Source of the DNA: Sambucus nigra
Lineage: Eukaryota > Streptophyta > Magnoliopsida > Dipsacales > Adoxaceae
Direction of reading: 5' to 3'
Assembly: GCA_949130495.1 (NCBI GenBank)
Contig: OX422221.1
Coordinates: forward strand, 25,059,917 to 25,123,916
Length of the DNA: 64,000 bases
Translations under genes and position numbers: made by a program
Part shown: one piece after another, positions 12,880 to 20,856 of the stretch
How positions within the stretch are numbered: the first letter of the stretch is position 1
Layout of the letters: each line of letters begins with the position of its first letter
The notes under the pieces: generated by a model
The model's input: the letters and a program-made list of their open reading frames with translations, nothing else
The model's database searches: none
What the model was told of the DNA's origin: nothing

Positions 12880-13831
12880 ATGCTCTCGTGCGGACTAGTC
12901 CACATTTTAAAAATGCGGACCGGACATATATATATATATATACATGAGTTAAACAACACTGCAAACATCTTATAATGCCTTTTTTGGTATGTGTTATGCA
13001 ATGGAGGATCTTAAGTAATGATAATGTGGGAAACTTCCCACCTTCATTTTTTGGGAAAATAAAACTAGCTACAAAAGTTTGTGGTGTAAATAAAAACTTT
13101 GCATCTTTGACCACCTTGAAGCGAAAAATTACCTATTTGAAATGTTTTTCATTGGTTACTATAACGGTTTGTTTCATCTATTGTAATTTTTCCACTGAAT
13201 ATGTTAAGCACACAATATTGCATTCATCGTAATTGTATGTGTTACACATGAAAATATGATGCGACCGGACACCACTTCCACAGTAGAATAAATTGTGTCC
13301 ATCTAGGTGCTTTTATAATGAAAATGAAGATCACTCCTCAAATATTTTCTCTAGCGCGTTTTAATATATTTAAAGGATGTTGTTATTTATTAAATTTTTT
13401 TATCAAACATTATATTTTTTGCTTATCCTAATACGAGTTTCTCGATGCATCACTGGTTGTGTGACGGTATTTAGGATTATTGTTTTGTGATTCGATAATG
13501 TAATATGTGGTACTTGATAATGTTTTTTCAATAGTGGATACTTCATGACTGGAGTGATGATCATTGCATGAAATTGCTAAAGAACTGCTACAAGGCATTG
13601 CCGTATGATGGTAAGGTAATAGTTATGGACGCCATTCTTCCTGTGATTCCCGACACTAGTGCATCTGAAAAGAGCACGATGCAAATCGACCTTGTTGTGA
13701 TGACTCATTACCAGGGAGGAAAAGAGCGCACTGAACAAGAGTTTTTTGCTTTAGCAAAAGGAGCTGGATTTGCAGGCATTAGATTGAAGTGCCTTATCTT
13801 CAACTTATGGGTCATGGAGTTTTACAAGTAG
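470..13831 (+). CDS. COMT-like O-methyltransferase, gene copy 1 (exons 2-4; exon 1 outside window)
   Basis: SAM-dependent O-methyltransferase of the plant COMT-like family, a cytosolic homodimer that methylates a phenolic hydroxyl. Visible CDS is join(470..780,9329..9393,13535..13831), corresponding to residues 138-361 of the full copy 3. The SAM site is readable: VDVGGGLG (203-210), D229 in NFDLPHV, D249/M250 in RGDMF, and K263 in FMK. Catalytic residues are H267 in LHDWSDDH, D295 in VMDAILP (Glu in alfalfa COMT, Asp in some isoflavone OMTs) and E327 in GGKERT. The stop follows WVMEFYK. Introns are GT-AG, with intron 2 of 8,548 bp and intron 3 of 4,141 bp, both full of transposons. No disruption is seen in the visible exons. 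N188 differs from K188 in the other copies. Exon 1 is not in the window, so intactness is unproven. The substrate cannot be read from sequence. Confidence 0.88.
781..2289. other. 5' part of intron 2, unassigned
   Basis: AT-rich and conserved in all three units (20,857-22,364 and 40,365-41,870). Contains a stretch near 1,630-2,290 with GAGGCG and AGGCCCCC motifs that looks like an old interspersed repeat. Open frames on either strand here resemble no protein I recognise. Confidence 0.6.
3677..3911. mobile_element. Foldback MITE with about 75-bp inverted ends, unit 1
   Basis: The left end GTAAATTTAGGACTTATTG and the reverse complement of the right end (GTAATTTTAGGACTTCAAAT) align and stay alignable through ATAGGACAACAAAT and TTTAGTCCC. 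Inserted in the solo LTR beside duplicated TATTAAAAAGGGGCTT. Absent from both LTRs of unit 3. Confidence 0.75.
3995..4601. mobile_element. hAT-like non-autonomous element, 607 bp, unit 1
   Basis: Flanked by GTTTTAAG and ATTTTAAG (8 bp, one mismatch). Ends TAGACCGGTAAATT and GATTTACAGCCCTA are imperfect inverted repeats. The interior has many inverted GGGCCCGA/CCCGAAGCCCG motifs. No transposase. Unit 3 has an uninterrupted GTTTTAAG at 45,969-45,976. Confidence 0.8.
5842..7121. other. Intron 2 filler of units 1 and 2, unassigned
   Basis: Present in unit 2 at 25,917-27,196. In unit 3 about 0.9 kb of it (from about 6,110) is replaced by a shorter unrelated stretch (47,490-47,740). Contains AACCCTAGG motifs near 5,960-5,990, which are not a telomeric array. 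No coding similarity recognised. Confidence 0.5.
7122..8721 (-). mobile_element. Internally deleted copia-type LTR element, unit 1
   Basis: On the minus strand, the LTR remnant starting at 8,649 (TGTAGGAG on +) is preceded by GCTCTGATACCA, the complement of the tRNA-Met primer site. At the other end, CTCCCCCTCAAGTG is the complement of a purine tract next to an LTR ending GGATAACA at 7,623. The interior, about 1 kb, retains an RNase H scrap (minus strand YRAIVCNSAEIIWV, about 7,880-7,920). Both LTRs share ACACTGATATTTTATTAAG, but the right-hand one is cut off near 8,721. Confidence 0.7.
9093..9226. mobile_element. Half copy of the 235-bp foldback MITE family, unit 1
   Basis: Matches the reverse complement of about 3,780-3,911 (GTACTTTTAGGACTT, ATAGGACAACAAACATTT, GGCATGCTGTGATTGG). 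It lies about 100 bp upstream of exon 3. The other arm is not seen. Confidence 0.65.
9329..9393 (+). CDS. OMT copy 1, exon 3 (65-nt small exon)
   Basis: Acceptor AATGCAG, donor GTAATT. Reads [21 protein letters not shown], carrying the SAM-binding Asp249/Met250 and Lys263. The 65-nt size restores phase from intron 2 (phase 1) to intron 3 (phase 0). A small third exon of this kind is usual in COMT genes. Confidence 0.9.
9685..9741. repeat. (AC)n(AT)n microsatellite, unit 1, next to a Helitron-like CTAG end
   Basis: A perfect AC run passes into an AT run, then CTAGCAAATACCC at 9,742. It is the source of artificial open frames reading THTHTH/YIYIYI. Confidence 0.95.
9985..10640. repeat. T-rich degenerate repeat tract in intron 3, unit 1
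   Basis: Irregular repetition of ACTATTTTT, AAAATGTTTTT and TTTCACTAAAA motifs over about 650 bp. No coding signal. Confidence 0.75.
10704..11930. mobile_element. hAT-like non-autonomous element, 1,227 bp, unit 1
   Basis: A perfect 8-bp duplication CGGAAGAC lies at 10,696-10,703 and 11,931-11,938. Ends TAGGGGTGGTAAAC and ATTTACAGCCCTA are inverted repeats. Subterminal arrays of GGATACGGAT/ATCCGTATCC motifs in both orientations are typical of hAT-type transposase-binding regions. No transposase frame. Confidence 0.88.
12350..12437. repeat. Tandem pair of 44-bp repeats (unit 1)
   Basis: AGTAAAAGTTGAATAAG... is repeated twice, nearly identical, with a 44-bp period. Also at 32,422-32,509 and 51,975-52,062, so it predates the gene duplication. 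Confidence 0.85.
12822..12876. repeat. (AT)n microsatellite, unit 1
   Basis: About 55 bp here, about 20 bp in unit 2 (32,893-32,912) and about 35 bp in unit 3 (52,491-52,526). Abuts a foldback element or its remnant. Confidence 0.92.
13535..13831 (+). CDS. OMT copy 1, exon 4 (terminal)
   Basis: Acceptor TTTTCAATAG, then TGG; stop TAG at 13,829-13,831. Encodes [10 protein letters not shown] with catalytic His267, [17 protein letters not shown] and the C-terminus NLWVMEFYK. The 3' flank has AATAAT-rich sequence at about 13,885-13,900 that could serve for polyadenylation, but no single canonical AATAAA stands out. Confidence 0.92.
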   Translation, partial: WILHDWSDDHCMKLLKNCYKALPYDGKVIVMDAILPVIPDTSASEKSTMQIDLVVMTHYQGGKERTEQEFFALAKGAGFAGIRLKCLIFNLWVMEFYK

Positions 13832-14872
13832 ATGACTTGTTAGTGATCCATATTTCATGTTAAAAACTACTATTCGTCTTATGATAATCAATAATTTTGT
13901 ACGAGTAATTTTGGAGGGACTCACAAATCCTATGCCTAAATCAGACCCGCTGAGTTATCAAAAGGGCATTGGTTAGTGTTTTTAGTAGATCTCAAAGTGG
14001 ATCTCACACATTAACCAATATATGACTACAACATCATCTCGGTCTGATTTCTTAATTTGTGCGTTTCTCTAAAATTGATAATTTCATAAAAGCTTTGTTG
14101 TTGTCTTAGTATCGACTTTAAATCAAAGTTGGAATTCTATTTTTGTAAGATAAACATCATCCCATTCTATTACTTACTTTGTAATTCTCCTAAGCATGTA
14201 TCGATTTAATATTATGGTGGGTGGGACTTGAATGTGTGTTATGTGTGGAGAGAAAGTGATAATAAATATCGTCTTTTTTTCTCGTGCCCATTCTCAAATA
14301 CGATTTCGAGAGTTGTCCCCAAGAAATGTGTTTTGTGATCAGATGTTGTGCTTTCTCAGAATACCATAGTGGTAAATTAAAGTGTGAAGTTAAGTTATAG
14401 GCAATGTATCAATGTCTTGTTTTTTAAACTCTTGACATGAAATATAAGACGTTATTACTTGTTGTAGACTTTTCGAAAAGTGAAAAAATTCCATCGAAAT
14501 GAGCACTTAGAAGAACATAGTGTAAAGCAAAGATAGGTAGTGTTTTTTGCCAATATTGTTTCTAACGTGATTGGCACCAAAGCATTTCTAGTATTTTTTT
14601 ATAAATAAATGGATGGAGGGACAACAAATTATGAAGGGATTTTGAGCTCAAATATATCTCTATAAAAGTGATAAGTCAGAAGATCTTTTGAACATTGATT
14701 AGCATGGAAGATTTACTCTTAATTCTACGAGAAATATTAAAGGTCTGTTTGATTATGAATTTAGAAAATATGCTTTAAAAACTAATTTTGAGACTAATTT
14801 TATAAACTAGTATTTCGAAATTTTCTAGCATATGTTATAATTGATCAACATTTATATGGTTGGATGGCATTT
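13832..14872. other. 3' flank of OMT copy 1
   Basis: 3' untranslated and flanking DNA shared with 33,864-34,904 and 53,618-54,654. No gene seen. The LTR-like junction follows. Confidence 0.7.
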
Positions 14873-15197
14873 TGTAACACTCCATATTTATGAGTTTTGA
14901 GAATTAAATAATTTGGTTATTTTAAATTATACACGTGTCATTGAATTAAATATTATGTGTTTATTAAAATAATAATTGGGAGAGATAATTATTAGTATTT
15001 ACGGAATAAAGTTACTATGTGAATAGTAAATAACTTTCAATAATTATTATACGTCATAGCGAGTGATATCGACGTGACTGTGCTATAGCTCAACCGGGAG
15101 TCGCTTGTAGACTATATGAAGGTCGAGATGGGAAATTTATGTCTTTTTGTCCCAAATTTGATTTATTTAAAGTTCCTTGAATTTACAGGGTGTTATA
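14873..15197. mobile_element. Hybrid LTR-like sequence at the unit 1/unit 2 junction
   Basis: 325 bp bounded by TGTAACACTCCATATTT and CAGGGTGTTATA, the end signature of many plant LTRs. The part to 15,140 matches the LTR-like sequence after copy 3 (54,655-54,922). The part from 15,141 is found only in the 5' flanks of copies 2 and 3. No clear 5-bp target duplication. Confidence 0.65.
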
Positions 15198-15978
15198 GAA
15201 TCTTTTCTCCATCCTTCACATGAGTGTATTAAATATATCCAATTATCCATTTATCTTCTTCAAAATTTTGTAACCAATGCTGCATCGAAAAATTCTCACC
15301 CTCATGGTTTGAGCAACCCTCTCTATTTCTTTCGAGATAAGACTTAGAGATCTTGAAACTCCAATATACCTCCAAACTTCTTGTTGTATTTTTTTCGAAA
15401 AATTTCGAGTGATTTTTTCTCGTTTTTTATGAATGATTTAGGAGAATCCATGACTTCATTATTTACAAAACACATCCACTAATTCACATGCTCTGAAATA
15501 TAAAGTGATGACACTCCTCAATTGGTTGTAATTGTTGAACATTAATATCCCACTTAAAAACATCATTTTGAAATTTCTTCAAGCGCCTTGTCTGTGAGAA
15601 CTGTTGGAATTCTTTTTAGTGGACATCAGAACAGTATAATTTTTTTGTGGATTGTATTAAAATAGGAATATAAACGATAATTTTGATCATTATTTTTGTT
15701 CTTGACTTTTGTTGAAAATTTTCTTTTCTTGCCTAATGACTTAGGGATGAACCTAATTATAGGCTTTAAATTCATGAACATGGAAGACGAAAGATACCTC
15801 CACATAATTTCATATTAGCAAGACATAAACCATGAACTTTTTAAACTTTTCAAATTGTAAATTAACTTTTATATCTGAAAGTTAGGACCCATAGACGACC
15901 CAAAAAAATACATATTGACTAGTCTCGCCAAGTTTGGCCACAAATCTAACTCCCAATTAAGTAAACTAGCCCTATGAC
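15198..15978. other. Distal 5' flank of OMT copy 2
   Basis: AT-rich flank shared with 35,230-36,008. No gene or regulatory motif that I can defend. Confidence 0.6.
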
Positions 15979-17311
15979 CCCTAAGCTATACAAGTTTAGC
16001 CAATTCAACCATTTCCTTATTTTTTTTTCATTGAACTGGAATGCACCAATAGTTTAGGGACTATAGGTGTAAAAAATTAAAAAAAAATTAATTTCAAAAT
16101 AGTTTAGAAGTTTTTTTTTTCTAATTTGAAGAATTACTCTCTTCTTTAATAAGAGCTAAACCTTGAAAAAATTATCCCAAAAAATACATAAAAAACAGAG
16201 TTTTTTTTTAATTTGTGTTTAAAGAAAAAAATGGGATAAAAGTACTATTTTTTCAAGTTTTATAATACCAATTTTATTGTAATTTGGTTCAAGACTATGC
16301 GTGTAAAAAAATTAAATTTGAATTTTTTTTAAGGTTGAAAAGAGTTTTGAAACATTAATTTTTTAAAGTTGAAGAATTACTCTGTTTTAAGTAAGATTAC
16401 ATAGCTCCAAACTATATACAATTAATAAAAAAAAAAGAATGAATTTTTAAAATAAAAATCGAGTTTAAAAAAATAATTATAACGCCCATTTTATTGTAAT
16501 TAAGTTTAGGGACTGTAGGGGTAAGGAAAATTAAATCAGTTTTTTCTTTAATTTTAAAATTGTTTAAAACTGTATTTTCTTTCAAAGTTGAAGAATTAGT
16601 TTCTTATTTAATAAGAGTTAAAACCTTCTAGATGTAGCCCATTTAATTTTTTTTAAATGAATTTAAAAAAATCTTGGTTTTTCACTTAAAAAAAACTATA
16701 AACATTTCCCTAACGTTTTTTTATTATTTTCTTTATATTTTTCAATTGAAGGCGAGAGAAATGATAAAAAAAAAATTATAATGATGGAGGGAAATGTTAA
16801 AAAAATTATAGGAAAAGGTAAAAAAAAAAAACAGATGTTTTAATAGAAAAACTGTAAATAGAAGAAATTTTTATTTGGGGATTGTTGCAACACCCATTTT
16901 TAACGATTTTTCTTCAAATTTTATTTCTTTTCATAAAATTTTCTATTAAAACAAAAAAAAATGGTAAAAATATTTATTCGCGAAAATTTTAAAATTTTGC
17001 CTTCATAATTTATTAAAAAAAATTGAATGGGTGTTATAAAATTTGAAAAAAAAAATTGTATCCCATTATTTTTAAACTCAGAATTTTTTGAAAATAAAAA
17101 GTCAGTTTTTTTTTGGGCATACATTTCGAAGGTTTCAACTATTATTAAAAAACAGGCTAATTCTTCAACTTTTTCCCCCCCAAAAAAGTCAAAACTATCT
17201 TAAAATTAATTAAAAAAAGAGATTTTAATTTTGTATCCCGATAGTTCAATAACTATTGGTACAAATTAATATATCAGTTAATGGACTAAACTGGCCTAAC
17301 TTTTATAGTTT
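15979..17311. mobile_element. Large foldback element in the OMT copy 2 promoter
   Basis: The left end (CTAAGCTATACAAGTTTAGCC, then TGCACCAATAGTTTAGGGAC) is found in reverse complement at the right end (AAACTATAAAAGTTAGGCC, TGTACCAATAGTTATTGAAC). The arms are imperfect. A possible ATGAC duplication flanks it (15,974-15,978 and 17,312-17,316). The interior is A/T homopolymer-rich with repeated TTGAAGAATTA motifs. It ends about 120 bp before the ATG. Confidence 0.65.
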
Positions 17312-17368
17312 ATGACGATGGAGTTTGTTTACTGCGCCCAATTTGTCATTTATTTGTTGAAAAATGTG

Positions 17369-17376
17369 TATAAATA
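17369..17376 (+). promoter_or_regulatory. TATA box candidate, OMT copy 2
   Basis: TATAAATA lies 59 bp (end to start) upstream of the chosen ATG at 17,435, a distance that allows a short leader. A foldback transposon ends only about 60 bp further upstream. Confidence 0.55.
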
Positions 17377-17434
17377 TATCTCCAAAAAATAATAAACATA
17401 CCTATCATTGGCCAGTCTAAAAAGTAAACCATCC

Positions 17435-17847
17435 ATGGCAACATCTTCCCCAACAACCCCACACTCCAATGATGAAAAACAAAACTGCTCATATGCCATG
17501 CAACTAGTATCCTCAATCGCCCTGCCCATGGTCTTACACACAGCCATCCAACTCAACATTTTAGACACCATCTCAAAAGCAGGTCCCAATGCTCAAATCT
17601 CCCCATCTAACATAGCCACCCAGCTGGGATTTGATGATAAAAATCCAACTTCACCAGCTATGATAGATAGAATGCTAAGGTTGCTAGCCAGTTTTTCAGT
17701 TGTGACTTGTTCACTTGGCGGTGATGATGGTGTGACAAGAGTTTATGGGTTGGGTCCTGTGGGGAAGTATTTTGTTAAAAATGAGAATGGAGTTTCTTTG
17801 GGTCCTTTGATGGCTTTGCTTCAAGATAAAATCTTCATTGATAGCTG
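17435..17847 (+). pseudogene. OMT copy 2, exon 1
   Basis: Runs from ATG to AGC TG, with donor GTTGGT splitting a Trp codon. Encodes the N-terminal dimerisation domain ([20 protein letters not shown], then [19 protein letters not shown]) and QDKIFIDSW. Differences from copy 3 are K (not E) in NDEKQN and D (not V) in GFDDKN. A TTG nine codons upstream is also in frame but is not a likely start. Confidence 0.88.
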
Positions 17848-18135
17848 GTTGGTTTTTTTTCTCTCTCTCTCTGCATTTGTCATTTTATTTGTTTTTTGGA
17901 ATGGACCCTGATTTTATTTCGTCAATATTTGGCCACACAAAATATTTTCAAATCTTGTGATCTTTTATTTCACCCTTTTTAGCTAGTCAGAGCCCTTGCT
18001 CTAAATTTGGGTAATAAATAAAGAAATTAATATACACACACAATAATGAATATTTGTGTGTGTGTGTGTGTTTAAATATCGTACACAAAAAAACACTAAA
18101 TCATTTTTTTAATCCGCCCATGAGGTCCTCCTCCT

Positions 18136-18138
<3 letters not shown>

Positions 18139-18174
<36 letters not shown>

Positions 18175-18201
18175 TAGCGGATACCCGTGCCGAGGGCACG
18201 G
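18139..18201 (-). mobile_element. TA microsatellite plus Helitron-like 3' terminus, unit 2 intron 1
   Basis: TA run to 18,173, then CTAG (18,174-18,177). Seven bases after the CTAG there is a 7-bp stem with 3-nt loop, CCGTGCC-GAG-GGCACGG (18,185-18,201). Read on the minus strand this is hairpin, short spacer, CTAG, T, the layout of a Helitron 3' end. The 5' end is not identified. Confidence 0.5.
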
Positions 18202-18308
18202 TGATAAATTTACCCCGTGATAAAACCCGGCCCATAAAAAAATTAAAATTAAAATAAAAAAAATAGTCAAAAAAATCCATATCTATTTATTAAAAAAAAA
18301 ATATTTAT

Positions 18309-18358
<50 letters not shown>

Positions 18359-18365
18359 CCTTTTA

Positions 18366-18437
18366 GCATGACATTTCATGCATGGGGATGAAATGTCAAA
18401 AATATCATACATGTCTTTTTGACATCCCCATATGCTA
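18366..18437. repeat. Compound hairpin in intron 1, unit 2
   Basis: GACATTTCAT and ATGAAATGTC form a perfect 10-bp inverted repeat, and AGCAT/ATGGGGATG pair again with CATCCCCATATGCT. Also present in unit 3 at about 38,425-38,497. Confidence 0.6.
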
Positions 18438-18588
18438 TCTTATTAGATGGATATATATACACTGGGTTATACCCGTGCCGATGGTACGATGATAAATTTG
18501 CTCACAATTATTTTTTGTTATGGCATACTCGCCCTCTTAGGTATGGTATTTAACACTTTAAGAATAACTTCAAAATACCAATCACAAC

Positions 18589-19137
18589 TAGGGGTGGGCA
18601 CGGTCCGGTCCGGTCCGGGTTTTGCCTATTTTTTGGACCGGACCGAATATTCGGTCCTTAATTTTTTTGGACCGAGACCGGACCGATTAATTCGGTTAAC
18701 CTACTAATTCGGTCCAGGCTTTTTTCGGTCCGGTCCAGGGTAAAATTCGGTCCTGACCCTATTTTATATATATGTACATTTTATGAATGTTTTTATCTAT
18801 TTTTCTCACAAATATATATACAAAAAAATAATACTCGAAACTCCAAGTGATATTTACATGGTTTTTTTTAACCCAAATAAAAAAATGTCTATACATATAT
18901 AAAATGTTCCAAATTAAATTCATAAGTTATATACATTAATTCAAAAACTATACATAAGAAACACAATAACATTATTTTTATTACATATATATAGGAATCG
19001 GTCCGGTCCGGTCCAAATCGGTCTTTTAATATAGTGGACCGCGGACCGGACCGGTTTCAAAATAGCCTTAATTTTCGGTTCGGTCCGGTTCGGTCCAATC
19101 GGTCCATTCGGGTCGGTCTTTTTTTTGTCCACCCCTA
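18589..19137. mobile_element. hAT-like non-autonomous element, 549 bp, unit 2 intron 1
   Basis: A perfect 8-bp duplication ATCACAAC lies at 18,581-18,588 and 19,138-19,145. Termini TAGGGGTGGGCA and TGTCCACCCCTA match at 11 of 12 positions as inverted repeats. The ends carry arrays of CGGTCCGGTCC and the inverse. No coding capacity. Absent at the matching site of unit 3. Confidence 0.88.
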
Positions 19138-20545
19138 ATCACAACGTTACACACCTTTTGTAACATTCTCTAGCTACACGTTTTATAACATTACTTGTCA
19201 CGTTTGCCCATGTCGATTGCCCACTGAAAATAATAATATCCGTACAATTCATTCACATATATGTGATTTGAAATGTCAAAATAAATGTAACACAAGTCAA
19301 TTTTCTCCCTAGCATATTAAAATGTTACAACATCTCCATAAATGATGATTTGCTTCGATTCCCCCTCTCCCAAAATAAAACATAATTCAAAATCCAAACA
19401 ACAATGTTTAAACATTGTAATCAAACTGTAGGAAATTATATTAAAAATTATGAGAGACATACTGCTTGACTGAGTTCTTCATTATAGGCATTACATATTA
19501 AAAAATACTTAGCAATAACCATTTAAAATTTTAATAAATAAGTGCACGATGATTAATAGGCGGTTTTTTTATATGTTCTTAAAACCTAATTAATTTGATA
19601 GTCAGAGAGACCTTGGTCTAAATTTGGGCAACAATTGTTGAAATGAATTCAATTGCCTTAATCCAAAAATTATTTTCTACTTTTCTAGCACATACCTTTT
19701 CTTATCTTCAAGGAAAAAGTGTTGTTAATAATATATATTTAACAATTGCCTTTTTAATGTTGTGGATGTGATTGAGGGTTTCACTATTCATCATGGGGGA
19801 CTATTGTATAATTTTGTCTTTAATCAAGTGACTAAAGTTCAATACATTGATGACAACCACCCCCTGAACTTTTGTGAATCTTTTTAATATATTACGCGTA
19901 GTTTGTTTTTTTCTGAAGTTAAGAGCAAATAATGTGCTTTTGGGTTATTTTCACTTGAGGTCCATTGGTTATGCATATTATATAGTTGGGTTCGGGTACA
20001 TGATATCATAAATACTGAAACAAGTTATAAATAATTATCATCACAAATGTTAAAAAACATCATAAAAACTTCGTGATCATAATATGGAATTTTTTACACC
20101 CTAACCTCGTAATTTGCACAAAACATATGATCCCCAAAGTACAAATGACCATAACAATAACAAAACTTTATTTAAACAAAGTAGTAAACATTTTTACCTA
20201 TGAAAATTAGTTTGAGATATGAGGGAATGTTAAGTGGGGACATAAGCTTATACATATTGTGTTGAGTTTATAGAAAATCATACACTCTGACACACTCGCA
20301 CACAATATTATACATTTCATGTTGTGATGTTTTATTGTACTATTTGAAAGAAGTTTCCAAATTCTTGAATACAAGCGATGTTGACATTGTGTATCAACTA
20401 TGGAATTTACATTATTTTTCCCCAGGCAACAATAATTGTTGTGTAGCTTCATTAAAGATTAGGCACACTATAATATTAAATTTGTTGCCGTAGTTTTACT
20501 TGAAGTTGTAAATACTCTAATTTTCATTCATCTGATCATTTCTAG

Positions 20546-20856
20546 GTACCAACTAAACGATTCTCTCGCTTAAGGAGACATTCCATTTGACAGGGTCCAT
20601 GGCACACATTCATTTGAATACCTCGGCCAAGACCCCAGGTACAATGAGGTTTTTAACAATGCCATGATAAACCACACAACTTTGGTCATCAAGAAAATGT
20701 TGGAGTGCTACAGTGGTTTTGAAAACCTCAAACGGGTAGTTGATGTTGGAGGCGGTCTTGGAGTTACTCTCAACTTGATCACCTCAAAATACCCCACCAT
20801 TGCAGGAATTAACTTCGACTTGCCACATGTTATACGACATGCCCCACCTTATCCTG
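20546..20856 (+). pseudogene. OMT copy 2, exon 2 carrying the premature TAA
   Basis: Acceptor TTTCTAG and donor GTATGA are intact. It reads Y-Q-L-N-D-S-L-A then TAA at 20,571. Downstream of the stop, the SAM motif VDVGGGLG and the rest of the exon are unchanged, indicating a recent mutation. Confidence 0.9.

Larger units (their letters stand above)
11939..13534. other. Distal intron 3, unit 1
   Basis: AT-rich intron, conserved in units 2 (32,010-33,566) and 3 (51,558-53,320). Apart from a 44-bp tandem pair, a TA microsatellite and half a foldback element it holds nothing recognisable. Confidence 0.6.
1..15140. repeat. Tandem unit 1 (3' three quarters) of the 20-kb OMT array
   Basis: Colinear with 20,077-35,172 and, with several indels, with 39,585-54,922. 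The window opens inside intron 1 of gene copy 1, so the unit's 5' flank and exon 1 lie off the left edge. The unit ends at 15,140, where identity with the unit-3 3' flank stops (shared ...GAAATTTAT, then divergence). By eye it is far closer to unit 2 than to unit 3, and it shares all its transposon insertions with unit 2. Confidence 0.9.

Noticed and set aside
17408..17434. N-terminal extension beginning at TTG (17,408; likewise 37,442)
   Set aside because: TTG is not a usual plant start. The ATG at 17,435/37,469 has good context and gives the family's normal N-terminal length.
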